A DNA stretch of 22,985 nt from JAAFIP01 sp043778205 (GTDB taxonomy: Bacteria; Pseudomonadota; Gammaproteobacteria; Burkholderiales; Burkholderiaceae_C): the NCBI GenBank assembly GCA_043778205.1, contig JAYWGO010000062.1, forward strand, positions 1 through 22,985, written 5' to 3'. Shown here piece by piece: positions 13,793 to 21,886 of this stretch (position 1 is its first letter; every line of letters begins with the position of its first letter). The notes beneath the pieces were generated by a model. The model worked only from the letters and a program-made list of their open reading frames with translations, searched no databases and was not told the origin of the DNA. The translations under genes and the position numbers were made by a program.

Positions 13793-15040
13793 ATGTCCAT
13801 GAACCATCTTCAATTATTTTTACCCTGCGCAGGCGGCGTAGAAGAGCTGCTGGGCCACGAGGTGCATGGCATTACCCAGCAGCCTGTCAGCGTGGTGCGC
13901 GGCGGCGTGATGCTAGAGGCCTCGTGGCGCGACGTAATGCAGCTTAACCTGTGGAGCCGCTTGGCCATGCGCGTGATGGTGCAGCTGCAAAGCCGCCCCT
14001 ACCGCAACGAGAAAGACCTGTACGACGCGGCCAGCGACGTGGCTTGGGAGCTGTGGTTTACCAACAAAAACACGTTCAAGATTGACATGACCTCGCAGCA
14101 CAGCCCGCTTAAAAGCCTGAACTTTGCGGCGCTGACCATCAAAGACGCTGTGGCCGACCGCTTTCGCCACAAATCAGGCGCGCGGCCCGATGTGGACACC
14201 CATTGGCCGCATGTGCGCATCCATGCCCACCTGAACACCGACACCGTTACGCTGTACATCGACACCAGCGGCGAACCTTTGTTCAAGCGTGGCTGGCGGC
14301 AAGACAAAGGCGACGCACCCCTGAAAGAAACCTTGGCCGCCGCCATGCTGGCCGCCAGCGGCTGGCAACCCGAGCAGCCGCTGTACGACCCTTGCTGCGG
14401 TAGCGGCACCATCGCCATCGAGGCCGCCCAAATGGCACTGAACATTGCCCCCGGCCTGCTGCGCCCGTTTGCGTTTGAGCGCTACTTGCCGTTCCAGTCG
14501 CATGTGTGGGAGCTCATCAAACAGCAAGCTGCCCAAGCTGCCTTGCCTGGCCCGGCCAATGCACCAGAGATCACCATTTTTGGCAGCGATGTAGCCCACC
14601 GCATGGCCGACTTTGCCCAGCGCAACGCCGAGCGCGCAGGCGTAGCCCACGCGGTGCAGCTGCGCGGTGGCGACGCGCTGCAGCGCATGCCGCCTTGCGC
14701 CGTCAGCGCCACGGTGAAACCGGTGATGATGATCAACCCGCCGTATGGCGAGCGCATTGACGTGGCCGGCATCGCCGCCAAACAAGGCATAGATGCAGAC
14801 GACTTTTTTGTGCAACTGGCCACCCACTGGAAAACCCATTTTGACGGCTGGACCGCCTGGATACTGGCCCCCGACATGAAGCTGCCTGGCCGCATGCGCC
14901 TGAAAGAATCGCGCCGCGTGCCCATGTGGAACGGCCCGATTGAATGCCGCCTGTTCAAGTTTGACGTGCAAGGCCGCAGGCCACCGACTGACAAAGACGT
15001 ACCGCCCGCCAAGCCCGCAGCCTACGGCGACGCTGACTAG
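13793..15040 (+). CDS. rlmL: THUMP-domain 23S rRNA guanine-N2 methyltransferase, RlmL-like
   Basis: The 415-residue protein combines an N-terminal ferredoxin-like/THUMP RNA-binding region (about 1-165) with a Rossmann methyltransferase domain. Visible motifs are LFKRGWRQDKGDAPLKETLA (163-182), the SAM-binding DPCCGSGT (199-206) and the catalytic NPPYGER (315-321), which marks N2-guanine or N6-adenine methyltransferases. It corresponds to the N-terminal half of E. coli RlmKL, which makes m2G2445 in 23S rRNA; betaproteobacteria usually have the RlmL part alone. Start ATG 13793 has a modest AGG upstream; ATG 13799 is also possible. The stop is two bases from the next ATG, so the PIN gene is probably co-transcribed. 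Confidence 0.9.
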   Translation: MSMNHLQLFLPCAGGVEELLGHEVHGITQQPVSVVRGGVMLEASWRDVMQLNLWSRLAMRVMVQLQSRPYRNEKDLYDAASDVAWELWFTNKNTFKIDMTSQHSPLKSLNFAALTIKDAVADRFRHKSGARPDVDTHWPHVRIHAHLNTDTVTLYIDTSGEPLFKRGWRQDKGDAPLKETLAAAMLAASGWQPEQPLYDPCCGSGTIAIEAAQMALNIAPGLLRPFAFERYLPFQSHVWELIKQQAAQAALPGPANAPEITIFGSDVAHRMADFAQRNAERAGVAHAVQLRGGDALQRMPPCAVSATVKPVMMINPPYGERIDVAGIAAKQGIDADDFFVQLATHWKTHFDGWTAWILAPDMKLPGRMRLKESRRVPMWNGPIECRLFKFDVQGRRPPTDKDVPPAKPAAYGDAD

Positions 15041-15042
15041 CC

Positions 15043-15531
15043 ATGGGCACTGGGGCAGACGCAGGCAGTGACACCGACACCGACACAGCGCTGGTGGTGC
15101 TAGACACCAATATTGTTTTAGACCTGTTTATTTTCAACGACCCGCGCTGCGCTGTGCTGCGCCGCGCGCTGCAAGACCAGCGTGTGCAGTGGATCAGCCA
15201 GCCCGTGATGCGTGATGAGCTAGAACGGGTGCTGGCCTATGCCCATCTGCAGCCGCGCATGGCGCATACACAAGTAGCTGCCAGCGATGTACTGGCCCAG
15301 TTTGACAGGTACGCCCAGCTGCTCAGCATAGCGCCACGCGCGGTGTATGTGTGCAAAGACGCTGACGACCAAAAGTTCATTGACCTGGCAGTAGCGCACC
15401 GCGCGGCCTTGGTAAGCAAAGACAAGGCAGTGCTGTGCATGCGCAAACGCTTAGCCACCTTGGGGGTTGCCGTGGCTGTGCAGTGGGTTGCGCCAGAAGC
15501 TGCGGCTGTGGCTGCGGCTGTGGTTGTTTAG
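15043..15531 (+). CDS. PIN-domain protein (COG1569-type putative ribonuclease)
   Basis: The 162-residue protein has the PIN fold acidic residues: VVLDTNIVLDLFIF (first Asp at about residue 21), the RDELERVLAY helix with a conserved Glu, KDADDQKFIDLA with two Asp, and LVSKDKAVL. This subgroup is often labelled toxin-antitoxin toxin, PIN family. However, no antitoxin-sized gene flanks it: upstream, two bases away, is rlmL, and downstream is a repeat. A role in RNA processing is as likely as toxicity. The first 16 residues (Asp/Thr/Gly-rich) and the last 12 (PEAAAVAAAVVV) are low-complexity, coded by short DNA repeats, and may be recent additions. Confidence 0.88.
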   Translation: MGTGADAGSDTDTDTALVVLDTNIVLDLFIFNDPRCAVLRRALQDQRVQWISQPVMRDELERVLAYAHLQPRMAHTQVAASDVLAQFDRYAQLLSIAPRAVYVCKDADDQKFIDLAVAHRAALVSKDKAVLCMRKRLATLGVAVAVQWVAPEAAAVAAAVVV

Positions 15532-15537
15532 GCCTTA

Positions 15538-15586
15538 CTACGCTTTTAATAGCTGCTCATGCAGCATTTACTTGGTCGAGAAGGCT
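15538..15586 (+). repeat. Dispersed hairpin repeat, copy 4
   Basis: TTTTAATAGCTGCTCATGCA and GCATTTACTTGG match the repeat well; the downstream block is altered (TCGAGAAGGCT). It fills the 61-bp space between the convergent PIN and mtnN genes, where its palindrome might serve as a weak bidirectional terminator. Confidence 0.85.
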
Positions 15587-15592
15587 AGTTGC

Positions 15593-16315
15593 TCAATAAA
15601 AATCAGACCGCAGCAACGCATCCACCAGCTTTACCGCATAGGGCCCCGCTACATCCCGTACAAACGCGGGGAAATCAATGTGCGCCGTAGCGTCTGCCCG
15701 GTCTGATATGGTGCGCACAGCCACATAGGGTACAGCGTAGTCATGGCATACCTGCGCTACGGCTGCGCCTTCCATCTCTACGCACAACGCATCGGGCAAT
15801 GCGCCACGCAAAGCTGCGGCTTGTGCCGCACTGCAAACAAAACGGTCTCCGCTGGCAATTAAACCGGTATGTATTTTGATGGCTTTTAGGCCACTGGCCC
15901 AAGGAAATGCTGCACGAGCAGCTATTAAAACAGAAGCATGCAAGGCGGTATCTGCGGCAAACCGCGCCAGCCCGTACAGCGGCACCTCGTAACGCGCAAA
16001 CAGCGGGGATGCGTCCATGTCGTGCTGCAAGTAGTGCGCGCCCACCACCACGTCGCCCACCTGCACTTGCGCTGCCAAGCCACCAGCTACGCCGGTAAAA
16101 ATGATGCGCTCTGCACCAAAATGCTCTACCAGCGCGGTGGCTGTGGTGGCCGCAGCAACTTTGCCAATACGCGACAGTGCCAGTATGACGGGTTTGCCGT
16201 GCAGCAGGCCTTGGTGAAATTCTCGCCCTGCGCGCTGGCTGGTGCGCACTTGGCTTAGCAGCGCCAGCAGGCCCGCTTGCTCTTCGGGTAGGGCGCTAAG
16301 GATGGCTGTCGTCAT
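15593..16315 (-). CDS. mtnN: 5'-methylthioadenosine/S-adenosylhomocysteine nucleosidase
   Basis: This enzyme cleaves adenine from MTA and SAH, recycling by-products of polyamine synthesis and methylation. The 240-residue protein shows the expected ALPEEQAGL start (catalytic Glu near 11-12), LSRIGKVAAATTA (47-59), FTGVAGGLAAQVQVGDVVVG (73-92), SGDRFV (155-160), VEMEGAAVAQV (179-189) and RTISDRAD with the catalytic Asp (D205). I start it at ATG 16315, which gives MTTAILSALPEE; the frame extends to GTG 16372 but the extra residues do not look like the family. Residues 128-144 (SVLIAARAAFPWASGLK) are coded by an in-frame copy of the dispersed repeat, and this part is about eight residues longer than I recall for E. 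coli. Confidence 0.93.
   Translation of the reverse strand: MTTAILSALPEEQAGLLALLSQVRTSQRAGREFHQGLLHGKPVILALSRIGKVAAATTATALVEHFGAERIIFTGVAGGLAAQVQVGDVVVGAHYLQHDMDASPLFARYEVPLYGLARFAADTALHASVLIAARAAFPWASGLKAIKIHTGLIASGDRFVCSAAQAAALRGALPDALCVEMEGAAVAQVCHDYAVPYVAVRTISDRADATAHIDFPAFVRDVAGPYAVKLVDALLRSDFY
15885..15939 (-). repeat. Dispersed hairpin repeat, copy 5, inside mtnN
   Basis: Read on the minus strand, TTTTAATAGCTGCTCGTGCA then GCATTTCCTTGGGC and GGCCTAAA match copy 3 almost base for base. It lies in frame within mtnN and is translated as VLIAARAAFPWASGLK. Copy 4 lies 300 bp away in the opposite orientation. Confidence 0.92.
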
Positions 16316-16325
16316 AGAGGCTGAA

Positions 16326-16354
16326 TTTAGAAAGGTAAAAAAATAGCGGCTCAA
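16326..16354 (-). promoter_or_regulatory. Candidate promoter for mtnN overlapping the fadD terminator
   Basis: On the minus strand, TTGAGC (16354-16349) and TCTAAA (16331-16326) are separated by exactly 17 bases, with the -10 box ending 10 bp before the mtnN ATG. The resulting transcript would be nearly leaderless, in line with the lack of a Shine-Dalgarno. Motif match only. Confidence 0.35.
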
Positions 16355-16363
16355 TGCCGCTAT
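16336..16363 (-). terminator. Rho-independent terminator of fadD
   Basis: On the minus strand, ATAGCGGC pairs with GCCGCTAT around a five-base loop, and the stem is followed directly by a run of seven or more T. It starts about 20 bp after the fadD stop. Confidence 0.9.
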
Positions 16364-16384
16364 CTTGCACACAGGTAATGCAGT

Positions 16385-18061
16385 TTACTTCTTGTCGCGC
16401 AGCTCGCGGCGCAAAATTTTGCCCACAGGGGTTTTAGGCAAGTCGGTGCGAAACTCCACTACTTTGGGTTGCTTGTAGCCGGTTAAGTTGGCGCGGCAGT
16501 AATCGCGCACTTGGGCCTCGCTCAGACTCGGGTCTTTTTTCACAATCACCAGCTTCACAGCTTCGCCGGTTTTTTCATCGGCTACGCCCACCACAGCGCA
16601 TTCCATTACGCCGGGCAGTTGGGCCACCACGTCTTCCACCTCGTTGGGGTAGACGTTAAAGCCGCTGACCAGCACCATGTCTTTTTTGCGGTCCACAATT
16701 TTAAAATAACCACGTGCGTCTACGGTGCCAATGTCGCCGGTTTTAAAGTAACCGTCGGCGGTCATTGACTTGGCGGTTTCTTCGGGCAGCTGCCAGTAGC
16801 CCGCCATCACCTGCGGGCCTTTGATGGCGATCTCGCCGGGCTGGCCCGTAGCCACTTCCACGCCGTCGTCGTCCAGGCACTTAAGGTAGGTGCTGGGCAA
16901 GGGCAGGCCAACGGTGCCGCTGTAGGCGGTACTGTTGGTAGGGTTGCAGGTGGCCGAGGGTGAGGTTTCAGACAAACCATAGCCTTCGCAAATGGAGCAA
17001 CCGGTTTTTTCTAGCCACAGCTTGGCCACTGCGCTTTGCACTGCCATGCCGCCGCCCACCGATATTTTCAAATGGCTCCAGTCCACGTTGTTGAAATCAG
17101 GGTGGTTTGCCATGCCGTTGAACAAGGTGTTAACCGCAGGAAAGCTGTTGATTTTGTACTTGGCCAGCTCTTTGAACATCGCTGGAATATCGCGCGGGTT
17201 GGCTATTAAGATGCCTCTGCTGCCCATGCGCATGCCAAGCATCATGCTACAGGTGAATGCAAAAATATGGTACAGCGGCAAGGCTACTACACCCACCAAT
17301 TGCGCGCCTTCGGGCAGTAGTTTGACGGCGGGCTCGTTCCAGACCTCAGACTGCAGCACGTTGGCAATCACATTGCGGTGCAGCAGCACGGCACCTTTGC
17401 TCACGCCGGTGGTGCCGCCGGTGTACTGCAGCACAGCAACATCATCAGGTTTAAGCTGGGGCTTCTTCAAACTACCGCTGGTACCTTTGGCTACGGCATC
17501 GTTAAAACGCACCGCACCGGGCAGTTGGTAGGCGGGCACCATTTTTTTAACATGGCGCACCACGTAGTTCACCACGCTGCCTTTGAGCAAACCCAAGCGG
17601 TCACCCATCGCAGCCAAAACAACATGCTTGATGCCTGTGGCTTTGATGCACTGCTCAAGCGTAGTGGCAAAGTTTTCGATGATGACGATGGCTTTGGCAC
17701 CAGAATCTTTGAGCTGGTGCTCTAGCTCGCGCGGGGTGTACAGCGGGTTGACGTTCACCACCACACAGCCTGCACGCAAGATGGCAGCCACTGCAATAGG
17801 GTACTGCGGTACGTTGGGCATCATGATGGCAACCCGGTCGCCTTTGGCCAAACCCAGGCCTTGCAAATAGGCGGCAAAGGCGCGGCTTAAGGAGTCAGTT
17901 TGCGCAAATGTGGTGTCTTTGCCCATAAAGCTGTAGGCTACGCGGGAGGCGTACTTTTGAAAGCTCTCTTCCATCAAACCTACCAGTGAGCTGTAGAGGT
18001 TGGGGTCTATATCGGCAGGCACGCCTTCGGGGTAAGACGCTAGCCAGGGGCGGTTATTCAT
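16385..18061 (-). CDS. fadD: Long-chain fatty acid-CoA ligase
   Basis: This enzyme activates long-chain fatty acids to acyl-CoA with ATP through an acyl-adenylate, the entry step of beta-oxidation. The 558-residue protein has the AMP-binding motif YTGGTTGVSKG (213-223), the adenylate motif GYGLSETSP, FKTGDIG and DRKKDMVLVSGFNVYPNEVE of the C-terminal lid, and the adenylation lysine in TPVGKILRREL near the end. The length is close to E. coli FadD (561). The MNNRPWLASYPEGVP start is typical of proteobacterial FadD. The Shine-Dalgarno is poor (GGGA, eight bases away). A good intrinsic terminator follows. It is separated from the pnt operon upstream by 183 bp and another terminator. Confidence 0.96.
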   Translation of the reverse strand: MNNRPWLASYPEGVPADIDPNLYSSLVGLMEESFQKYASRVAYSFMGKDTTFAQTDSLSRAFAAYLQGLGLAKGDRVAIMMPNVPQYPIAVAAILRAGCVVVNVNPLYTPRELEHQLKDSGAKAIVIIENFATTLEQCIKATGIKHVVLAAMGDRLGLLKGSVVNYVVRHVKKMVPAYQLPGAVRFNDAVAKGTSGSLKKPQLKPDDVAVLQYTGGTTGVSKGAVLLHRNVIANVLQSEVWNEPAVKLLPEGAQLVGVVALPLYHIFAFTCSMMLGMRMGSRGILIANPRDIPAMFKELAKYKINSFPAVNTLFNGMANHPDFNNVDWSHLKISVGGGMAVQSAVAKLWLEKTGCSICEGYGLSETSPSATCNPTNSTAYSGTVGLPLPSTYLKCLDDDGVEVATGQPGEIAIKGPQVMAGYWQLPEETAKSMTADGYFKTGDIGTVDARGYFKIVDRKKDMVLVSGFNVYPNEVEDVVAQLPGVMECAVVGVADEKTGEAVKLVIVKKDPSLSEAQVRDYCRANLTGYKQPKVVEFRTDLPKTPVGKILRRELRDKK

Positions 18062-18194
18062 ATTTTTTTCCCAACATGTACGAAGTTAAACAACGCTTTA
18101 TTGTCCTTGTAAGCCACCACGCTACGTAGTGGGGTTTCCCTAATCAGCCGTGCTGCGCGCTGTACTTTTCCTGCGCACAGCGGCAAAAAACAAT

Positions 18195-18225
18195 AAAAAA
18201 AGCCAACCCGCAGGTTGGCTTTTTT
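18195..18225 (-). terminator. Rho-independent terminator of the pnt operon (bidirectional shape)
   Basis: GCCAACC and GGTTGGC form a seven-pair stem with a four-base loop, flanked by seven A on one side and six T on the other. On the minus strand it lies 20 bp after the pntB stop. Confidence 0.95.
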
Positions 18226-18244
18226 GAAAGGCAGAGGCTGCGGC

Positions 18245-19669
18245 TTATTCGATGGCTTTCACCATATCTTCCACCACTTTTTTCGCATCGCCAAAAACCA
18301 TCATGGTTTTGTCCATGTAGAACAACTCATTGTCCAGGCCAGCGTAACCCGCCGCCATAGAGCGCTTGTTTACGATGATGGTTTTGGCCTTGTAGGCTTC
18401 TAAAATCGGCATGCCGTAAATGGCGCTGCCTTTGATCATGGCCGCAGGGTTCACCACATCGTTGGCTCCCAAAATAATAGCCACGTCGGCCTGGCCAAAC
18501 TCGCCGTTAATGTCTTCCATCTCATGGACTTGGTCATACGGTACTTCGGCCTCGGCCAGCAGCACGTTCATGTGGCCCGGCATCCGGCCTGCTACCGGGT
18601 GGATAGCGTACTTCACAATAATGCCTTTGGCCGTAAGCTTGGCTGCCAGTTCTTTGACGGCATGCTGTGCACGCGCTACTGCCAGGCCATAGCCGGGCAC
18701 AATGACCACGGTTTCGGCGTTGCCCAGTACAAAAGCGGCATCGTCTGCGCTGCCCGTTTTAACCGGGCGCTGCTCTTTGGTGCCGCTGGCCGCAGTGGTT
18801 GCCTCGCCACCAAAGCCACCCAAAATCACGTTAAAGAAACTGCGGTTCATGGCCTTGCACATGATGTAGGACAAAATTGCACCAGACGAGCCCACCAGCG
18901 AGCCCGCAATGATCAGCATGCTGTTGTTCAAGCTAAAGCCAATGCCTGCCGCCGCCCAACCCGAGTAGCTGTTGAGCATCGACACCACCACCGGCATGTC
19001 CGCACCGCCAATGGGGATGATGATCAGCACGCCCATGACAAATGCCATGGCCGTGGCAATCGCAAAGTACAGCGGGTCGCCAGAGAAGGTGAACATCACC
19101 ACATTGGCCAGCAAGATCAAACCCAAAATTAAATTAAGCTTATGCTGCCCGGCAAACTGCACGGGAGCGCCTTGGAACAAGCGAAACTTGTAGGTGCCGG
19201 AGAGCTTGCCAAACGCAATCACCGAGCCGCTGAAGGTGATGGCACCAATCACCGAGCCCAGTGCGAGCTCTAGGCGGTTACCTGCCGGAATGGCCATGCC
19301 CTTGGCGGCGATTTGAAAAGCCCAAGGCTCTACCACCGCAGCTATAGCAATGAACACCGCTGCCAAGCCAATCATGCTGTGAAAAAACGCCACCAGTTCA
19401 GGCATTTTGGTCATCTCTACTGTCTTGGCGCGGTACGCGCCGTAGCCACCACCGGCTACCAAGCCCAGCAGCACCCAGCCCATGCCCACCAGGTTGCCAC
19501 TGGCGAGCTGCACTATCAGCGCGGCTGTGGTCAGCGCGGCAATCGCCATGCCGATCATGCCAAACAAATTGCCCCGAATGGACGTGGTGGGGTGGCTCAA
19601 GCCTTTAAGCGCTTGGATAAAACACACTGAAGCTACCAGGTACAGCAGCGTGACAAGGTTCATGCTCAT
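18245..19669 (-). CDS. pntB: Proton-translocating NAD(P) transhydrogenase subunit beta
   Basis: PntB carries most of the membrane channel and the NADP(H)-binding domain III of the transhydrogenase, which uses the proton gradient to reduce NADP+ with NADH. In the 474-residue protein the first 280 or so residues are a series of hydrophobic helices; the C-terminal third has GYGLAVARAQHAVKEL, HPVAGRMPGHMNVLLAEA, YDQVHEMEDIN and ILGANDVVNPAA, the NADP-binding signature. The start overlaps the stop of the preceding pnt gene (TAATG), so translation is coupled; ATG 19663 is an alternative. A strong terminator follows. Confidence 0.97.
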   Translation of the reverse strand: MSMNLVTLLYLVASVCFIQALKGLSHPTTSIRGNLFGMIGMAIAALTTAALIVQLASGNLVGMGWVLLGLVAGGGYGAYRAKTVEMTKMPELVAFFHSMIGLAAVFIAIAAVVEPWAFQIAAKGMAIPAGNRLELALGSVIGAITFSGSVIAFGKLSGTYKFRLFQGAPVQFAGQHKLNLILGLILLANVVMFTFSGDPLYFAIATAMAFVMGVLIIIPIGGADMPVVVSMLNSYSGWAAAGIGFSLNNSMLIIAGSLVGSSGAILSYIMCKAMNRSFFNVILGGFGGEATTAASGTKEQRPVKTGSADDAAFVLGNAETVVIVPGYGLAVARAQHAVKELAAKLTAKGIIVKYAIHPVAGRMPGHMNVLLAEAEVPYDQVHEMEDINGEFGQADVAIILGANDVVNPAAMIKGSAIYGMPILEAYKAKTIIVNKRSMAAGYAGLDNELFYMDKTMMVFGDAKKVVEDMVKAIE

Positions 19670-19992
19670 TATTTGCTCCCCTCAATTTGCGCAGGGGCTT
19701 TCTTTTCTTTTTTGCGGAACATCTCTAGCATGCGCCGGGTGACCAGGAACCCACCAAACACATTCACCGCCGCCAGCGCTACCGCCAGCACGCCCATGGT
19801 TTTGCCCAGGTTGGTTTCAGTCAGCGCAGCGGCCAGCATGGCGCCCACAATCACAATCGCCGAAATCGCGTTGGTCACCGCCATCAGCGGTGTATGCAGT
19901 GCAGGCGTTACCGTCCACACCACGTGGTAGCCCACGTAGATGGCCAGCACAAAAATAATCAGGTTAAGGATGGTGGGGGATACGATGTCCAT
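19669..19992 (-). CDS. pntAB: NAD(P) transhydrogenase subunit alpha part 2 (membrane domain)
   Basis: The 107-residue membrane protein contains about three hydrophobic helices: LNLIIFVLAIYVGYHVVW, AISAIVIVGAMLAAALTE and TMGVLAVALAAVNVFGGFLV. This is domain IIa of the transhydrogenase, which in many bacteria is split from the NAD-binding domain I and encoded by its own gene. HTPLMAVTNAISAI is the conserved family motif. It ends in a basic tail after a FRKKEKK stretch. It overlaps pntB by the TAATG arrangement. Upstream, instead of pntAA directly, lies the gene for an unknown secreted protein, only 14 bp away. Confidence 0.94.
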   Translation of the reverse strand: MDIVSPTILNLIIFVLAIYVGYHVVWTVTPALHTPLMAVTNAISAIVIVGAMLAAALTETNLGKTMGVLAVALAAVNVFGGFLVTRRMLEMFRKKEKKAPAQIEGSK

Positions 19993-20006
19993 GGGTGTTC
20001 CAAGAG

Positions 20007-20702
20007 TCAGTTTTTAAATTCGATGGGCGGTATAACCAGCTTGCCAGAGAAAGACATGACGCTGCCTTTGGTCGCTTTTTGCAGGCTTTGCGCCCAGAGC
20101 ACCATTTGTGCATCAATGCCAGCTGGCAGTGCCTCTGTAAATTCGCCACTCGTGCCCGCAAAATTAGGGGCCAGCAAAGCTATCACAGTGGCGTTGCTTC
20201 CATTCCCGTTTGAATATTGGGTTCTTACAGCACGTAGACTTTTTGGCAAGCTGATCTTTTCTTCTTTTAAAACGTTAACAGCTTGGGGGATGAAATTTTT
20301 AAGCAAACTCTCGCTGCCGAACGGCTTAAGTACGCGCATGCATTCCAAATAACGTTCATTGTTGCCGGTATTACCTTGGGCAAAAGAGTCTGCGTTGCTA
20401 TCACATTTGGGTGTGTAAACCATGCGCGCGTTGGTCATGTCCAGCCCACTGGATGTAGCCTTTACTGCTAGCAAACCCAACAGTTCATTTTTAGCAGACA
20501 CCTTGATAAAAATCTTTGTCTCGCTGTCCATCTTGCCGCCGGCGGAGCCTCCGACGATGACACCTTTGTCCTCTACGCTTTTGACTTGCCAGCTATCATC
20601 AAGCTGCTGTACGGTTGCACGTCCTACGGACACATCACTTGCCCACGCTGGTAAGCAGACCATAGCAGTACAAACCAAAAATACTTTCCCTGCATTTTTC
20701 AT
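20007..20702 (-). CDS. Secreted protein of unknown function inserted in the pnt operon
   Basis: I do not recognise this 231-residue protein. It has a clear signal peptide (MKNAGKVFLVCTAMVCLPAWA, likely cleavage after residue 21), so the mature protein is periplasmic or secreted. The mature part is soluble, with glycine- and serine-rich segments (VIVGGSAGGKMDSETK) and two cysteines around residues 109-130 that could pair. No catalytic motif is evident. It has a strong Shine-Dalgarno, AAGGAG, six bases before the ATG, within the 11 bases after the pntAA stop, and ends 14 bp before pntAB, so it must be co-transcribed. Its base composition is visibly more A/T-rich than the flanking pnt genes, consistent with later insertion. 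Confidence 0.85.
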   Translation of the reverse strand: MKNAGKVFLVCTAMVCLPAWASDVSVGRATVQQLDDSWQVKSVEDKGVIVGGSAGGKMDSETKIFIKVSAKNELLGLLAVKATSSGLDMTNARMVYTPKCDSNADSFAQGNTGNNERYLECMRVLKPFGSESLLKNFIPQAVNVLKEEKISLPKSLRAVRTQYSNGNGSNATVIALLAPNFAGTSGEFTEALPAGIDAQMVLWAQSLQKATKGSVMSFSGKLVIPPIEFKN

Positions 20703-20713
20703 AGCGCACTCCT

Positions 20714-21844
20714 TTATTTACGTTTCACCTCACCGCCTTGTGTCATCAAACACGCAGCCACGATATCGTCTTCCATGTCGATTTTCAGCTCGCTGTCTTT
20801 AGGCAAGATTAGCTTTAAAAAATCCAGCACGTTGCGTGCGTACAAGGCGGAGGCATCGGCCCCTACCAAAGCGGGCAAATTTGTCTCGCCCACAATAGTG
20901 ACACCGTGTTTAACCACCGTTTTGTCAGCCTCAGACAGGGGGCAGTTGCCACCTACACCACCGGGGCCTTTGCCAGCGGCAATGTCCACGATCACCGAGC
21001 CGGGCTTCATGGACTTGACCATCTCTTCGGTAATTAACGTGGGGGCTGCACGGCCGGGGATCAGCGCGGTAGAAATCACAATATCGGCCAGCGCTACGCG
21101 CTTGGCAACTTCTACCGCCTGGCGTGCCAGCCAGCTGGGCGGCATGGGTTTGGCGTAGCCACCTACGCCCACGGCGGCTTCTTTTTCCTCAGGTGTATCG
21201 TAAGACACGTCAATAAACTTGCCGCCTAACGATTCAATTTGCTCTTTCACGCTGGGGCGCACGTCAGACGCTTCGATCACTGCGCCCAAGCGTTTGGCGG
21301 TGGCAATGGCCTGCAAGCCTGCCACACCCACGCCCAAAATCACCACGCGCGCTGCTTTGACCGTGCCCGCTGCGGTCATCAGCATAGGGAAAAAGCGTTG
21401 GTACTTGTCAGCCGCCACCATCACGGCTTTGTAGCCCGCAATGTTGGCCTGCGAAGACAGCACGTCCATGCTTTGCGCGCGGGTGGTGCGTGGTGCCGCC
21501 TCCAGGGCAAAGCCGGTCACACCGGCGGCGGCCAGCGCGGCCAAGCCGTCGGCATCAAACGGGTTAAGCATGCCCACCAAGGTGGTGCCTGCGCCCATCA
21601 AGGCCAGCTCTTGGGCCAGCGGTGCGCGTACTTTAAGCACCAGTGGGCAGGCAAAGGCCCCGGCTGCATCGCTGATTTGGGCACCGGCGGCCTCAAAAGC
21701 GGCATCGGTCACGCTGGCAGCGGTGCCTGCGCCACTTTGCACCACGATGGTATGGCCTTGGGCGGTGAGTTTTTTAGCTGTTTCAGGGGTCACGGAGACC
21801 CGTGTTTCGCCTGCAAGTATTTCGGCTGGTACGCCAATCCGCAT
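20714..21844 (-). CDS. pntAA: NAD(P) transhydrogenase subunit alpha part 1 (NAD-binding domain)
   Basis: This 376-residue soluble protein is domain I of the transhydrogenase, which binds NAD(H). It starts MRIGVPAEILAGETRVSVTP, typical of the alanine dehydrogenase/PNT N-terminal domain, and has the Rossmann motif VVILGVGVAGLQAIATAKRLGA followed by the acidic strand end EASDVR. SVIVDIAAGKGPGGVGGNCPL is the characteristic C-terminal block. It stops before the membrane helices, as expected for the split form. A strong Shine-Dalgarno (GAGGAG) precedes the ATG. It is the first gene of the operon and is divergent from the Nudix gene. Confidence 0.96.
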   Translation of the reverse strand: MRIGVPAEILAGETRVSVTPETAKKLTAQGHTIVVQSGAGTAASVTDAAFEAAGAQISDAAGAFACPLVLKVRAPLAQELALMGAGTTLVGMLNPFDADGLAALAAAGVTGFALEAAPRTTRAQSMDVLSSQANIAGYKAVMVAADKYQRFFPMLMTAAGTVKAARVVILGVGVAGLQAIATAKRLGAVIEASDVRPSVKEQIESLGGKFIDVSYDTPEEKEAAVGVGGYAKPMPPSWLARQAVEVAKRVALADIVISTALIPGRAAPTLITEEMVKSMKPGSVIVDIAAGKGPGGVGGNCPLSEADKTVVKHGVTIVGETNLPALVGADASALYARNVLDFLKLILPKDSELKIDMEDDIVAACLMTQGGEVKRK

Positions 21845-21886
21845 GCTGGTCTCCTCGGTAAAAGTAAGAAATATTTATTGACTAGG

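Noticed and set aside
15043..15531. PIN protein as half of a toxin-antitoxin pair
   Set aside because: No small antitoxin gene lies on either side; rlmL is directly upstream and a repeat directly downstream.
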